DNA of 64,000 nt from an uncultured Muribaculum sp. GTDB lineage: Bacteria > Bacteroidota > Bacteroidia > Bacteroidales > Muribaculaceae. Position numbers and translations under genes: made by a program. The notes beneath the pieces were generated by a model. That model worked only from the letters and a program-made list of their open reading frames with translations. It made no database searches and was not told the origin of the DNA. Shown in pieces: positions 7,449 to 15,974 of this stretch (the stretch's first letter is position 1; the number at the start of each line of letters is the position of its first letter). Location: NCBI RefSeq assembly GCF_910583865.1, contig NZ_CAJTYX010000007.1, positions 1-64,000 of the forward strand, read 5' to 3'.

Positions 7449-9917
7449 TTAATCAGTAGCTTTATCACCCCCCCCATATCCGTATCCATATCCATATCCG
7501 TAACCGTATCCATATCCATACCCGTAACCGTAGCCGTAACCATAGCCGTTGACTTTGGAGGGGATACCGTTGAGCAGCAATGACATGTTGTTGAATTTCT
7601 TGTCGACATAGAAATTCTGGATTGTCGGTACGAGACGACGGTCAAGCACGCCGGAACGTACCACGAATATAGTGACATCGGCAAGCGGCGTTATGATTGA
7701 GGTATCGGCCACCATGTCGGTCGGCGGGCAGTCGATGAATACCAGGTCGAACTCTTTACGCAAATCCTCGATGAGTGCTTTCATGCGCGGCGAGTAGAGA
7801 AGTTCCGAGGGGTTGGGTGGTATGGTGCCTCCGGGAATCATGAAGAGATTCTTGGTAGTCCCTACAGGCACGACTGCCTTGTGCCAGTCGGTGATTTCGC
7901 CATTGAGGATTGAGCTTATGCCTATCTTGGGAGAGTCTACATATTTACTTATGGTGATTTTTCGAAGGTCAAGGTCAAGGATGCAGACCTTCTGTCCTTT
8001 TATGGCGAAAGATGCAGCAAGGTTGGCAGTCACGAACGTCTTTCCCGAACCCGGGTTCATGGAGGTTGCCATGATTACCTTATGGTCATTCTTGCCTATG
8101 ATGAACTCAAGGTTGGAACGTACCACGCGGAAAGCCTCGTTGACTACGTTTCGAGAGCCTTTGCGTACCATGATCTCGCGCTTGACGATTTCTGTTGCCT
8201 TTGGCTTGATGCCTATGAGAGACAAGAGGGTAGCGCGTACGCCTTTCTTCTTCACCTTTCCTGACATCGGAAGTTCGCCGAGGAACGGTGCGGTGATATT
8301 TTCGATATCCTTGCGTGTGCGCACTCGTGTATCCATGCTCTCCTGCATGAAGATTATGCCTGCGGGTATGAAGAGCCCGGCCACGAACGCGATAAGGAGA
8401 ATATTGCGTTTTACCGGTGCCGTAGGCTCCGACTTGCCCATCGGAGGAGTCACTATTCGGGTGTTGTAGGCGGTGAAAGCCTGTGTAAGTTCGTTTTCCT
8501 CACGTTTCTGGAGGAGGAACAGGTAAAGGGCCTCTTTTACTTTCTGCTGGCGCTCCACGGAGAGGAGGTATTTAGCCTGTGTCGGGTTGGATGCGATCTG
8601 GCTGCGGCTCTGTGCCTCGCTTCCCCGGAATGCGCGTATCTGTGCATTCAAGGAGTTTATCTGGTTGTCGATCGAGGTGACGATGGCTGAACGGGAAGCG
8701 GCCAGGGCATTGTCGAGGTCCACGACGAGCGGGTTGTTGGCGGAGGAGTTTGCGGCAAGGGAGTTGCGTTCGAGCATCATGTCGTTGTAATCGGCAATCT
8801 GCTTTTCTACGGTTGTGTTCTCAAGACCGGAATTGGCGGGGAGCAGCTGGCTGTGGTTGCGTGTATCGGCGAGGAAAGTGCGTATGTAGCGCGCCATGTA
8901 GAGCTGGTTGTTGAGGGCGAGCACTTGGTTGGCCGCCTCCTGGCTCTGGTCGAGATACATCTGGCTTACCAATGCCAGGTCGGGAATAAGATGCTCCGAC
9001 TTGTAGGATGAGATGTCAGAATCTACATTGCCGAGTTCCTGCTCGATTACTCCCAGACGGTCGTTTATGAATTGTGATGTAGCCGTGGCCACCTGGTTCT
9101 TGTCGCGCACCCAGTCCTCGTTGTATGCCGATATGAGAGTGTTTATAAAGTCCTCGGCGCGTTGGGGGCTTACGTCATTGCAGGTGATGTTGAGCACTGT
9201 CGCATCTTTGTCGGCCAATTCCACCGACAGCTTGTTCTGGTAAGCGTCGATAGCTCCCTGTGTGCTCATGCGTGTCACCTTTATGTTGTCGATCTCCTTG
9301 TTGGCGGGGGAGTCGTAATAGGCGGTGGGTGTCACCAGTACTTTTCCGAACGGGGTGGCGAGGGTGTCGCCGAGCGCTCCCTTTACTTCCTTGGAGATTG
9401 TGCCGTCCTTGTCGCGGAAGTCAGAGAGTGTGACTGACTTCTTTTTGCGGTCTATGTCGATTTCGAACGAACATCCCTGGTTTTCAGGATAATCGAGCAC
9501 TTTTACTGTCACAGGCAGCGAAAGGCCGTAGAGATGCTGCTTGCGGAGATTTTTACGGGTGACATAGTTCATGTCGAGATTGAGACGGCGCACTACCTCC
9601 AGAATGGTGGAGGGCGATTGTATGGCCACCATCTCGTTGGTTACGTTGGCTCCCGAACTGAACACTCCGAGATCCGACAGGGAACTGAGCTGCGAGCTGA
9701 TACTCGAATTGTTGTCCTCGTCCTTGATCAGGAGCGATGCGGTGCGTGTGTATGTGGGTGACACCACAAACAGATACAGCACGGCGAGTCCCATGGTGAA
9801 CATGAGGGAGAGCACGAACCACTTCCAGTTGGCAAGACACATCTGCAGGAAGTCCTGCAGGCGTATCGACGATTCTTCTTCGCGCGTTTGGATATTGTCG
9901 AAAGTTTCGTTGGGCAT
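7449..9917 (-). CDS. Wzc-like polysaccharide biosynthesis tyrosine autokinase
   Basis: An 822-residue inner-membrane co-polymerase and bacterial tyrosine kinase. An N-terminal Wzz-type transmembrane segment (about 30-52, FVLSLMFTMGLAVLYLFVVS) is followed by a long periplasmic coiled-coil region, a second membrane segment near 515 (LLIAFVAGLFIPAGIIF), and the cytoplasmic BY-kinase with Walker A MNPGSGKT near 620-627, Walker A' CILDLDLR and Walker B VFIDCPPTD. The C-terminal autophosphorylation cluster is extreme: twelve tyrosines in an unbroken (YG)12 tail (7476-7544), then GGDKATD. It sits 40 nt after the export lipoprotein gene, in the usual Wza-Wzc order. Confidence 0.93.
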   Translation of the reverse strand: MPNETFDNIQTREEESSIRLQDFLQMCLANWKWFVLSLMFTMGLAVLYLFVVSPTYTRTASLLIKDEDNNSSISSQLSSLSDLGVFSSGANVTNEMVAIQSPSTILEVVRRLNLDMNYVTRKNLRKQHLYGLSLPVTVKVLDYPENQGCSFEIDIDRKKKSVTLSDFRDKDGTISKEVKGALGDTLATPFGKVLVTPTAYYDSPANKEIDNIKVTRMSTQGAIDAYQNKLSVELADKDATVLNITCNDVSPQRAEDFINTLISAYNEDWVRDKNQVATATSQFINDRLGVIEQELGNVDSDISSYKSEHLIPDLALVSQMYLDQSQEAANQVLALNNQLYMARYIRTFLADTRNHSQLLPANSGLENTTVEKQIADYNDMMLERNSLAANSSANNPLVVDLDNALAASRSAIVTSIDNQINSLNAQIRAFRGSEAQSRSQIASNPTQAKYLLSVERQQKVKEALYLFLLQKREENELTQAFTAYNTRIVTPPMGKSEPTAPVKRNILLIAFVAGLFIPAGIIFMQESMDTRVRTRKDIENITAPFLGELPMSGKVKKKGVRATLLSLIGIKPKATEIVKREIMVRKGSRNVVNEAFRVVRSNLEFIIGKNDHKVIMATSMNPGSGKTFVTANLAASFAIKGQKVCILDLDLRKITISKYVDSPKIGISSILNGEITDWHKAVVPVGTTKNLFMIPGGTIPPNPSELLYSPRMKALIEDLRKEFDLVFIDCPPTDMVADTSIITPLADVTIFVVRSGVLDRRLVPTIQNFYVDKKFNNMSLLLNGIPSKVNGYGYGYGYGYGYGYGYGYGYGYGYGGGDKATD

Positions 9918-9957
9918 CTTTGGATACTGTTTTACGAGGATTGACTGTGAATAGCTC

Positions 9958-10773
9958 TTAGTTGGTGATGTTCGTGATGAGCACGCCGACCGATGTCAGG
10001 AGCGATGCGAGCGAGATCCAGAATGAGGTGGAGCGCAGGTTGTTGCCGTTGACGGTCGACTGGCGCACACGGTTGTCATTCGGCTCTACGTAGATCACGT
10101 CGTTCTGCTGGATATTGTAGGCGGGCGACCTATAAAGGTCGGCGGCCTTTGTGAGGTCGACACGGTAGGTCGATGTCTTGCCGTCGATGTTGCGTATCAC
10201 TACTACGTTCTCGCGGCGTCCGAGTATGGTCAGGTCTCCGGCCATGCCGAGCACGTCGAGCAGGGTCACCTTGTCGCGGTTGAGGTTATAGCGTCCAGGA
10301 TTGTTGACCTCTCCGAGCACGCTCACGTAAAGGTTGTCGAACTCTACCGTCACCGTGGGGTCCTTGACGAGCTGGCGTGAGATGAGTTCATTCTTTATAA
10401 GGTCGGCAATCTGACGCCGGTTGAGCCCGGCCACCTTGATTTTGCCGATTATGGGGAAGTCGATATAACCGTCGGTGTCGACCGTGTAGATTGAGATCTC
10501 CTGTGACTGCGACAGTGATGATTTGCCGGAATAACCGATTCGGCGGGCGGTAACGGGTAGGTTGAACAACTCGGATAGCTGAGCGTCCTTCGAGTGGACG
10601 ATGATCGATAACTTGTCCTCCGGATGGATTTTGATTTCAAGTGGGTTCGCTACTGCCAGGACGGCCACTGAGTCCACATCCTGGAAGTAGGTTACATCTT
10701 TCGGAGTCTTGCAGCCTGTCAGTATGGCGGCAAAGCATGCCACGACGGCGAGAAGGTAACGAAGGTGATTCAT
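9958..10773 (-). CDS. Polysaccharide export outer-membrane lipoprotein (Wza-like, SLBB)
   Basis: A 271-residue lipoprotein (lipobox AILTGC, Cys21). The Poly_export segment (about 45-135, IHPEDKLSIIVHS, then DTDGYIDFPIIGKIKVAG) is followed by an SLBB domain (YVSVLGEVNNPGRYNLNRDK) and a C-terminal hydrophobic helix (FWISLASLLTSVGVLITNIT). Family members form the outer-membrane exit channel for capsule or exopolysaccharide together with a Wzc-type protein, here encoded next. No glycosyltransferases lie near, so the biosynthetic genes are elsewhere. Confidence 0.92.
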   Translation of the reverse strand: MNHLRYLLAVVACFAAILTGCKTPKDVTYFQDVDSVAVLAVANPLEIKIHPEDKLSIIVHSKDAQLSELFNLPVTARRIGYSGKSSLSQSQEISIYTVDTDGYIDFPIIGKIKVAGLNRRQIADLIKNELISRQLVKDPTVTVEFDNLYVSVLGEVNNPGRYNLNRDKVTLLDVLGMAGDLTILGRRENVVVIRNIDGKTSTYRVDLTKAADLYRSPAYNIQQNDVIYVEPNDNRVRQSTVNGNNLRSTSFWISLASLLTSVGVLITNITN

Positions 10774-11192
10774 CTGTACTACTAAATATTCTGCCGATAT
10801 GACGACAGGTCTGATTTGACGAAGTTGTTTTAAGATTCTTTATTCGCACTCATTTTATCGGGGTCCCATAAGCCTCCGACCGGAAAATGTTGTGCTGTCT
10901 TTTGCATGTAGAGTGCCTATGAGAGTGCAAAGTTACGCAAAAAACAATGGATAATGCAAAATAAAAGAAGAAATTATGTTTTCAGGGTAAAAAACGGGGC
11001 AGGGGGACGAGCCTCCGGTAGCGCGGTGGGTATGGGTCTCTAATCATTAACAATGATAGACCGGCGGATTTCACCGTCTGAAATCATTGAAATCAGGTAT
11101 TGCCGGGGGATGCCGGTTGTCGTAACTTTGCATCCGGATAATTATACGAGCTTGATGTTGGCGGCCCCGGACCGATGTTCACGGGGCCGTTG
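10774..11192. promoter_or_regulatory. Intergenic region with two Bacteroidota-type promoters
   Basis: Minus strand: TTG (10957-10959) then 21 nt then TAACTTTG (10928-10935), the likely promoter of the export operon with a leader of about 150 nt. Plus strand: TTG (11100-11102), 20 nt, TAACTTTG (11123-11130), facing the 3' end of the minus-strand AlbA_2 gene. About 27 nt beyond it is a GGCCCCG/CGGGGCC hairpin. No protein gene is visible in the gap. Confidence 0.65.
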
Positions 11193-11200
11193 CTATTTGC
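11137..11200 (+). ncRNA. Possible short transcript antisense to the AlbA_2 gene 3' end
   Basis: A well-formed promoter (11100-11130) is followed by a 7-bp GC stem-loop (GGCCCCG with CGGGGCC, about 11164-11190) and a modest T-containing stretch (gttgctattt). No protein start follows on the plus strand. The unit would give a transcript of roughly 60-70 nt. It is inferred from layout only, with no match to a known RNA family. Confidence 0.25.
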
Positions 11201-11846
11201 GGACCACGACGAACCCCGCCCCTGTGTAGGCGAAGTCGATTATGTCCATCGCATAGAGGCGTGCGGCCATGTCGGTTGCCGTGGCCACGGATATGTGCGC
11301 GGCGGTCACATATTCGTCGAGCGAAGCCATCCCCCATTCGTCGAGATAGGCAAGGAGGGCCGATTCGGCGGCGGTGAAGGAGAGCAGGGTGGGTGAGGGG
11401 GCGGATTTCCTTTTCCAGGCGGCGAGCATGGCAGGCGGCACCACTATGTTCTCGTCCTTGACGCGGAAATAGGCGCGCCAGGTGCCGTCGGTGTCGCGAG
11501 CGCAGACGGGGCGGCGCACCGCCTTGGGGATGACGGCACGCACCACCACGGCGCCCCCTTCCACGGCGAATGCCGTCACCTCGACCTGCTGGGCCGGGCG
11601 GCAGTAGAGCTGCGCGGCCTGCTCGATCATGTAGATGTCCTCCTCGGAACGCACTCCGGCCACGGTGCCGTTGTCGCGCACGCCCACAAGCAGGCGTCCT
11701 CCGTCGTTGTTGGCGAAGGCGCTGATGGAGTGGGCTATCTTGGCCGCGTCGGAGATGGCGAACTTGAAGTCCTGATGCTCGTGCTCACCCTCCTGTATGA
11801 GATTGTGTATGTAGTACCGGCCACGTATGGCCTTGATGTCCTTCAT
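11193..11846 (-). CDS. AlbA_2-domain (Schlafen-type) putative DNA-binding protein
   Basis: A 217-residue protein. Residues about 15-130 match the AlbA_2 fold: EGEHEHQDFKFAISDAAKIA, SISAFANNDGGRLLVGVRDN and the following GTVAGV are the family hallmark. The C-terminal 70 residues look like a winged-helix region (LLAYLDEWGMASLDEYVTAA). Its ATG overlaps the luxS stop by 4 nt, so translation is probably coupled. Why an AlbA_2 protein is coupled to luxS is unclear; a regulator of the same methyl-cycle genes is possible but unproven. Confidence 0.75.
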   Translation of the reverse strand: MKDIKAIRGRYYIHNLIQEGEHEHQDFKFAISDAAKIAHSISAFANNDGGRLLVGVRDNGTVAGVRSEEDIYMIEQAAQLYCRPAQQVEVTAFAVEGGAVVVRAVIPKAVRRPVCARDTDGTWRAYFRVKDENIVVPPAMLAAWKRKSAPSPTLLSFTAAESALLAYLDEWGMASLDEYVTAAHISVATATDMAARLYAMDIIDFAYTGAGFVVVRK

Positions 11847-12322
11847 CGGGGATATTCTGTGGGCATGTCGGGGTCGAGTAGCACCTCACGGAGGTAGAGT
11901 GCGGCCTGTCGGCGCGCTTCCGGAAGATCCATGTAGGAGTAGTTGCCGCAGTCGCGGGGCGTGGCCCCCGGGATGTCGCCTTCATAGTTGGCGATGAACT
12001 CCATCGTGTCGCGCATCAGCGGGATGATGTCGGCGGGGGTGCGGTCGCCGAGGAGCAGCAGGTAGTTGCCTGTGCGGCATCCCATCGGTCCCCAGTAGAC
12101 CACGTCGGCGCTGATGTCCGCGCGGTTGCGCAGGTAGGTTGCCGCCAGGTGCTCGATGGTGTGCAGGGCGGCTCCGTCGATGGCGGCCTGGCGGTTAGGC
12201 TCTGTCATGCGTATGTCGAACGTGGTTATGACGTCGCCCGATGGTGTGGTGTCCTTGCGCGAGACATATATGCCACGGCGCAGGTTTATATGGTCGACTG
12301 TGAAGCTCGGAATCTTTTTCAT
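11843..12322 (-). CDS. luxS: S-ribosylhomocysteine lyase
   Basis: A 159-residue metalloenzyme that splits S-ribosylhomocysteine into homocysteine and DPD, the precursor of autoinducer-2. The metal ligands are in place: HTIEH gives His54 and His58, and RDCGNYSY gives Cys125. The catalytic cysteine is in GCRTGNY (Cys82). It lies 48 nt after mtnN, which makes its substrate, so the two genes encode consecutive steps of activated-methyl recycling. Confidence 0.97.
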   Translation of the reverse strand: MKKIPSFTVDHINLRRGIYVSRKDTTPSGDVITTFDIRMTEPNRQAAIDGAALHTIEHLAATYLRNRADISADVVYWGPMGCRTGNYLLLLGDRTPADIIPLMRDTMEFIANYEGDIPGATPRDCGNYSYMDLPEARRQAALYLREVLLDPDMPTEYPR

Positions 12323-12370
12323 GATCTGGTGGTGTATGGCCGTGCGTGCGAGTGTGGTGTCGTGCGGCGT

Positions 12371-13063
12371 TCAGAGTGAATCGATGATTTTCGACAGGGT
12401 AGCGAACGTCGCCTCGGGGGCGGCTGTCCAGAAGTCGAGATACTGGGCGGTGTTGTCCTCCTCCTGCCCGGGAGTGTCGCTCACCACGCGGATGCTGGCG
12501 AAGGGCACGCCTTTCACCCGGCATGTCTGTGCCATGGCGGCGCTTTCCATGTCGACGGCTTTCACATCGGGATATAGCTCCACTATGCGGGCGAGGTCGG
12601 CGGCATTGTCGACAAACATGTCGCCGCTGGCTATGAGCCCACGGTGGAGGTGCGGCAGGGTATCGAGCACGGGGAGGCCGATCACCTCGGATGCGCCCTC
12701 GAAGAACCGCGGCATACCCTGGATCTGCCCGCGCTCGGCGCACGGTCCGCACCACACGTCGTGGTAGGCCGTCCGCTCGCCCACCACCACGTCCATCACC
12801 TTTGCGTCGGAGCCTGTGCCTCCGGCCACACCGGTGTTTATCACGAGGTCGGGGGTGAACGCGTCGATCAGCGAGGCCGTGCCGAGTGCGGCGTTGACCT
12901 TGCCTATCCCGCTCTGCATGGCGGCTACGGTGTGGCGGCCGCCTGACATGGTGCCGGTGTGGAGCACTCCCCCTGTAGGCAGCATGGTCTCGGTGCGGCC
13001 GTCGATGTGGGGCAGCAGCAGTTCGAGTTCCTTGCCCATGGCTACTATTATACCTATCTTCAT
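12371..13063 (-). CDS. mtnN: 5'-methylthioadenosine/S-adenosylhomocysteine nucleosidase
   Basis: A 230-residue nucleosidase that removes adenine from S-adenosylhomocysteine and methylthioadenosine. The start MKIGIIVAMGKELELL places the catalytic Glu12, and RVVSDTPGQEE carries the catalytic Asp. I start at the ATG at 13063; the longer frame translates the upstream repeat tract into repeating LISLIGLIS residues. It heads the mtnN-luxS-AlbA_2 operon. A minus-strand TATCTTTG box (13092-13099) is just upstream. Confidence 0.95.
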   Translation of the reverse strand: MKIGIIVAMGKELELLLPHIDGRTETMLPTGGVLHTGTMSGGRHTVAAMQSGIGKVNAALGTASLIDAFTPDLVINTGVAGGTGSDAKVMDVVVGERTAYHDVWCGPCAERGQIQGMPRFFEGASEVIGLPVLDTLPHLHRGLIASGDMFVDNAADLARIVELYPDVKAVDMESAAMAQTCRVKGVPFASIRVVSDTPGQEEDNTAQYLDFWTAAPEATFATLSKIIDSL

Positions 13064-13091
13064 AATTGGCGGATTGTCTTTTTGATTGATG

Positions 13092-13140
13092 CAAAGATAC
13101 GAATAAGTCGAGAGAAAAGGACATGCTTGCATGTCCTTTT
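13092..13140 (-). promoter_or_regulatory. mtnN promoter with 12-bp dyad upstream
   Basis: TATCTTTG on the minus strand (13092-13099) lies about 29 nt before the mtnN ATG. Where a -33 box would be expected there is instead a perfect dyad, AAAAGGACATGC-TT-GCATGTCCTTTT (arms 13115-13126 and 13129-13140). It could be an operator over the promoter or a terminator for transcription coming from the SusCD unit. Confidence 0.45.
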
Positions 13141-13197
13141 CCGAGCGTGAGTATCTAAGGCGGTAGCCAAAGGTAGTGAAATTTTCAAGAAGGATGG

Positions 13198-13282
13198 TAG
13201 GGGCAATAGGGGGAATAAGGCCAATTAGTGCAATAGTATCAATAAGACTAATTAGACCAATAAGACTGATTAGGCTAATTAG
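13198..13282. repeat. Degenerate ~9-bp AATAAGNCT/AATTAGNCC tract
   Basis: A run of near-repeats such as ggccaattag, aataagacta, attagaccaa, taagactgat and taggctaatt fills this stretch. It resembles, on the other strand, the CCTTAA/CCTAAT tracts at 24255-24357 and 25957-26000. Confidence 0.55.
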
Positions 13283-13300
13283 CTCGCTCCCTAAATGGAA

Positions 13301-13329
13301 GCGCCGTGTCGACGGGGTCGGCACGGCGC
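13301..13329 (-). terminator. Terminator of the SusC-SusD-lipoprotein unit
   Basis: GCGCCGTGTCGAC (13301-13313) pairs with GTCGGCACGGCGC (13317-13329) with one mismatch and a 3-nt loop, 26 nt past the stop codon of the lipoprotein gene on the minus strand. Confidence 0.55.
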
Positions 13330-13354
13330 TGGGTCTGTAGTCCTTTTGGGGGAT

Positions 13355-14227
13355 TTATTCTGTCGGGAGGGTCAGGGTAAATACGTCATCATTTCCAACG
13401 TAGGTCCCCAATGTGCTGAATCCGAAGCAGATATTTTCCGCAGGGATGGTTATCACTCCGTCGGCATACTTGCCGACATATCCTTCTCCTATTACAGTAT
13501 CCGGGCTGTATCCTGCTCCGATGAAGTATTCGTAGAGAGAGCCATATACCAGATTTCCGCTGGAATTAAGCGCAAATCCAAGAGGACTCTTCATTGCATA
13601 TACCGCATCCGGATTGCTGTAGTTGAAACTGATATAGTGTGTTGGAGGATTACCTAAATACTCTGACCATGCCGACAAGGGATCAACCATTCTGATCACT
13701 CCCTCGTCGATAAGTGATTTCTCTATGGTAACCTGTGCATCGGTCATCGGAGGCAGTCCGAACGCGGCAAGGAGGTTGCCGGTAAACGAGCCGGTGCCGA
13801 TAGATTTCCAGCGTGGAGGGGCTATGGTGAGTAGCAGTTCCGTACGGGAATAGAGATTTGCCGACTGGGGATCAATCGAGATATTCACGTAATAGTCGGT
13901 GAGAGGGTCGAGCGCTGAAGGGGTGCATGACACACTAACCACGGCGTCTTTTTCTCCGGCCGCGAAGCTAACACTATTGGTGACGGTAAACAGTCCCGAC
14001 TCGTCCTCTACTTTAAGTGCCACTGTCTGGGGCGACGATGCATCGCTGCGGTGAATGGCGAAATCCCATGAACCGTTGTCCTCGGTTGCCGTCAGGGTCT
14101 GCTCGGGAGTGAGGTCAAAATAGCAGTCGCCTGTCTGCGGACCTGCCGTGAAGTCGTCGTCGCTGCATCCTGATATGATGCTCCCGACTGTGGCGATGAC
14201 GGCGATATTCAATAGAAACTTATTCAT
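13355..14227 (-). CDS. SusD-linked surface lipoprotein of unknown function
   Basis: A 290-residue lipoprotein (SIISGCSDDD, Cys21). After the acidic post-cysteine stretch comes a region read as beta-strand-rich and Calx-beta-like (about 40-135: SVSFAAGEKDAVVSVSCTPS, LTDYYVNISI), then a second domain with IGTGSFTGNLLAAFGLPP. I do not recognise the second domain. Placement directly after SusD (27 nt) suggests a surface glycan- or protein-binding accessory of the SusCD system. Confidence 0.7.
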   Translation of the reverse strand: MNKFLLNIAVIATVGSIISGCSDDDFTAGPQTGDCYFDLTPEQTLTATEDNGSWDFAIHRSDASSPQTVALKVEDESGLFTVTNSVSFAAGEKDAVVSVSCTPSALDPLTDYYVNISIDPQSANLYSRTELLLTIAPPRWKSIGTGSFTGNLLAAFGLPPMTDAQVTIEKSLIDEGVIRMVDPLSAWSEYLGNPPTHYISFNYSNPDAVYAMKSPLGFALNSSGNLVYGSLYEYFIGAGYSPDTVIGEGYVGKYADGVITIPAENICFGFSTLGTYVGNDDVFTLTLPTE

Positions 14228-14254
14228 TTTTAGATTTTCTTATTGGAATGGGAT

Positions 14255-15946
14255 TTAGAACGCGAATTCCGGGGAATCGCTTGTCGGCGGATTCATGTAT
14301 ACGGTGGGAATAATCGCGTAGTTGTAGATGGCGTCAGTTCCGCCTATGCAATAGTTCATCCATTGCGGTGTCTCGGTGAAGTTCCAGCGGTATCCTTCCA
14401 GGTGGTTTGAGCCGGCATAGCTGCGGATCATGCCTTTCTGAAGGCGCTTGATGTCGAACGTGGCCATGCCCTCGCCCCACAACTCGACGCGACGCTGCCA
14501 CCACACTTCATTGATAAAAGCAGATGTCTGGGTATTTCCGTAAGCCTCGTTGTGACGGCCATAGACGTAATCGGGGTCACGTGTCAGGGCGAATTCGGTG
14601 AGCTTGGCGATTCCGTTGCCTTCATTCTGGCGACCGATTGCCTCAATCTCGATGAGTTTCATCTCTTCCACGCGCATCATCGGCACGGCCACGCAGAATC
14701 CTACTTTGGCGTTGGAGCGTCCGGTTATACCGTCGCCGTCGCCGGGGTTGGGGCGGAATTTAACCGATATGCCGCCCTGCGCATATTCATAAGTGGATGG
14801 AACGACGATGGAGGCGAGCTCATCGGGATAGTCGGAATAGTTGGCGCAGATTTCCTCAGCTTCTTCCTGAGTCTGTGCGTCAGCAATCGAGAAGTCAATC
14901 CACAGCTTCTTGCGGAAGTCGGAGGAAGGTATGGTCTGGTAAAGGTGATAGTCGATGAACAACGGGAATCCATAGTTGGAGGCGTATCCGGCCATGCCGT
15001 CGCCGTGGAACATGTCCTGCACCATCCACGATCCCCACGAGGAGTCGGCGTCGTTGTCGAGGATATTGCTGTCGTCGGCCTTGAAGCGTGTCATGAGCAT
15101 CCATGACGAGTTGGGAGAGTTGAAGCCGTTGATGCGGCTGAGATATTCATCCTGCGTCATCATAGCATAGCCGTCCTGTGCTTTCACGGCAAACTCCTGT
15201 GCCAAGGCCCATTCGCCCATGTCGAGGTATGCGCGTGCTTTGAGTCCGTAGACTACCGACAGGTCGGGTGTGGTCTTGTCGTCGCGGGTGTAGCCGTCGA
15301 GCAGTCCCTCGGCTGTGTTTAGGTCGGAAATTATCTGCGCATAGATTTTCTCGTTGGTGGCGCGTGGATTGTTGGTTGATTCCTCGACGGTGGTCTTTTC
15401 CGTCACGATAGGTACGGTAATGGCATTTTTGTCTGCTGTGTAAGGCTTTACTCCGTAGAGACGTGCGAGATCAAGGAAGTACAAGGCTCGCATGGCATAT
15501 GCTATGCCTGTGCCTGCACGGTGGTTGGCGTTTATGTTGTCGCCTGCGAGTGCTATCGTCTCGTTGCAGCTTTTTATCCACCCCCAGTAGAGAGTCCATG
15601 TGAATTGGCAGCTGGCATATTCGGGACTTAACGCTATGCTGTACTGGATCCATGGATCCCACCAACCATTGGTGGCATGTGCGGCTATGTCGTTGCCCAG
15701 CAGGTCGCGCGAAAGCATCATGGCGGAATATCCGAAGTCGTTGGCGTCGAATTCGCCTTTCTGCGAATAGAGGAACTTTCCTGAAAGGTCTCCTGTGATT
15801 CCTTTGACGAAGTTGTCGAATGAGCCGGGTGCGTTGGCTGCCTGGTCTTTCGATACATAATCGGTGGCCGGCATCGTCTCCTCGATGCAGCCTGTGCTGA
15901 ACAGGAGTGACGAGATGGCAGCCGTCGTATATAGTAATTTGTTCAT
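14255..15946 (-). CDS. SusD/RagB-family nutrient-binding lipoprotein
   Basis: A 563-residue lipoprotein (LLFSTGCIEE, Cys20) of the RagB/SusD family, the lid that hands ligand to its SusC channel. TPR-like helices are seen in the middle (AYAMRALYFLDLARLYG, YGLKARAYLDMGEWALAQEF) and the family C-terminal segment is ELWGEGMATFDIKRLQKGM. It follows its SusC partner by 28 nt. No degradative enzyme is next to the pair, so the substrate is unknown. Confidence 0.95.
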   Translation of the reverse strand: MNKLLYTTAAISSLLFSTGCIEETMPATDYVSKDQAANAPGSFDNFVKGITGDLSGKFLYSQKGEFDANDFGYSAMMLSRDLLGNDIAAHATNGWWDPWIQYSIALSPEYASCQFTWTLYWGWIKSCNETIALAGDNINANHRAGTGIAYAMRALYFLDLARLYGVKPYTADKNAITVPIVTEKTTVEESTNNPRATNEKIYAQIISDLNTAEGLLDGYTRDDKTTPDLSVVYGLKARAYLDMGEWALAQEFAVKAQDGYAMMTQDEYLSRINGFNSPNSSWMLMTRFKADDSNILDNDADSSWGSWMVQDMFHGDGMAGYASNYGFPLFIDYHLYQTIPSSDFRKKLWIDFSIADAQTQEEAEEICANYSDYPDELASIVVPSTYEYAQGGISVKFRPNPGDGDGITGRSNAKVGFCVAVPMMRVEEMKLIEIEAIGRQNEGNGIAKLTEFALTRDPDYVYGRHNEAYGNTQTSAFINEVWWQRRVELWGEGMATFDIKRLQKGMIRSYAGSNHLEGYRWNFTETPQWMNYCIGGTDAIYNYAIIPTVYMNPPTSDSPEFAF

Positions 15947-15974
15947 GTTAAATCGTGTTGAAGTGGCGGATGTG

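Noticed and set aside
10774..11192. tRNA or riboswitch in the larger intergenic gaps
   Set aside because: I looked for cloverleaf arms and known riboswitch cores in the long gaps and saw none that I could support.
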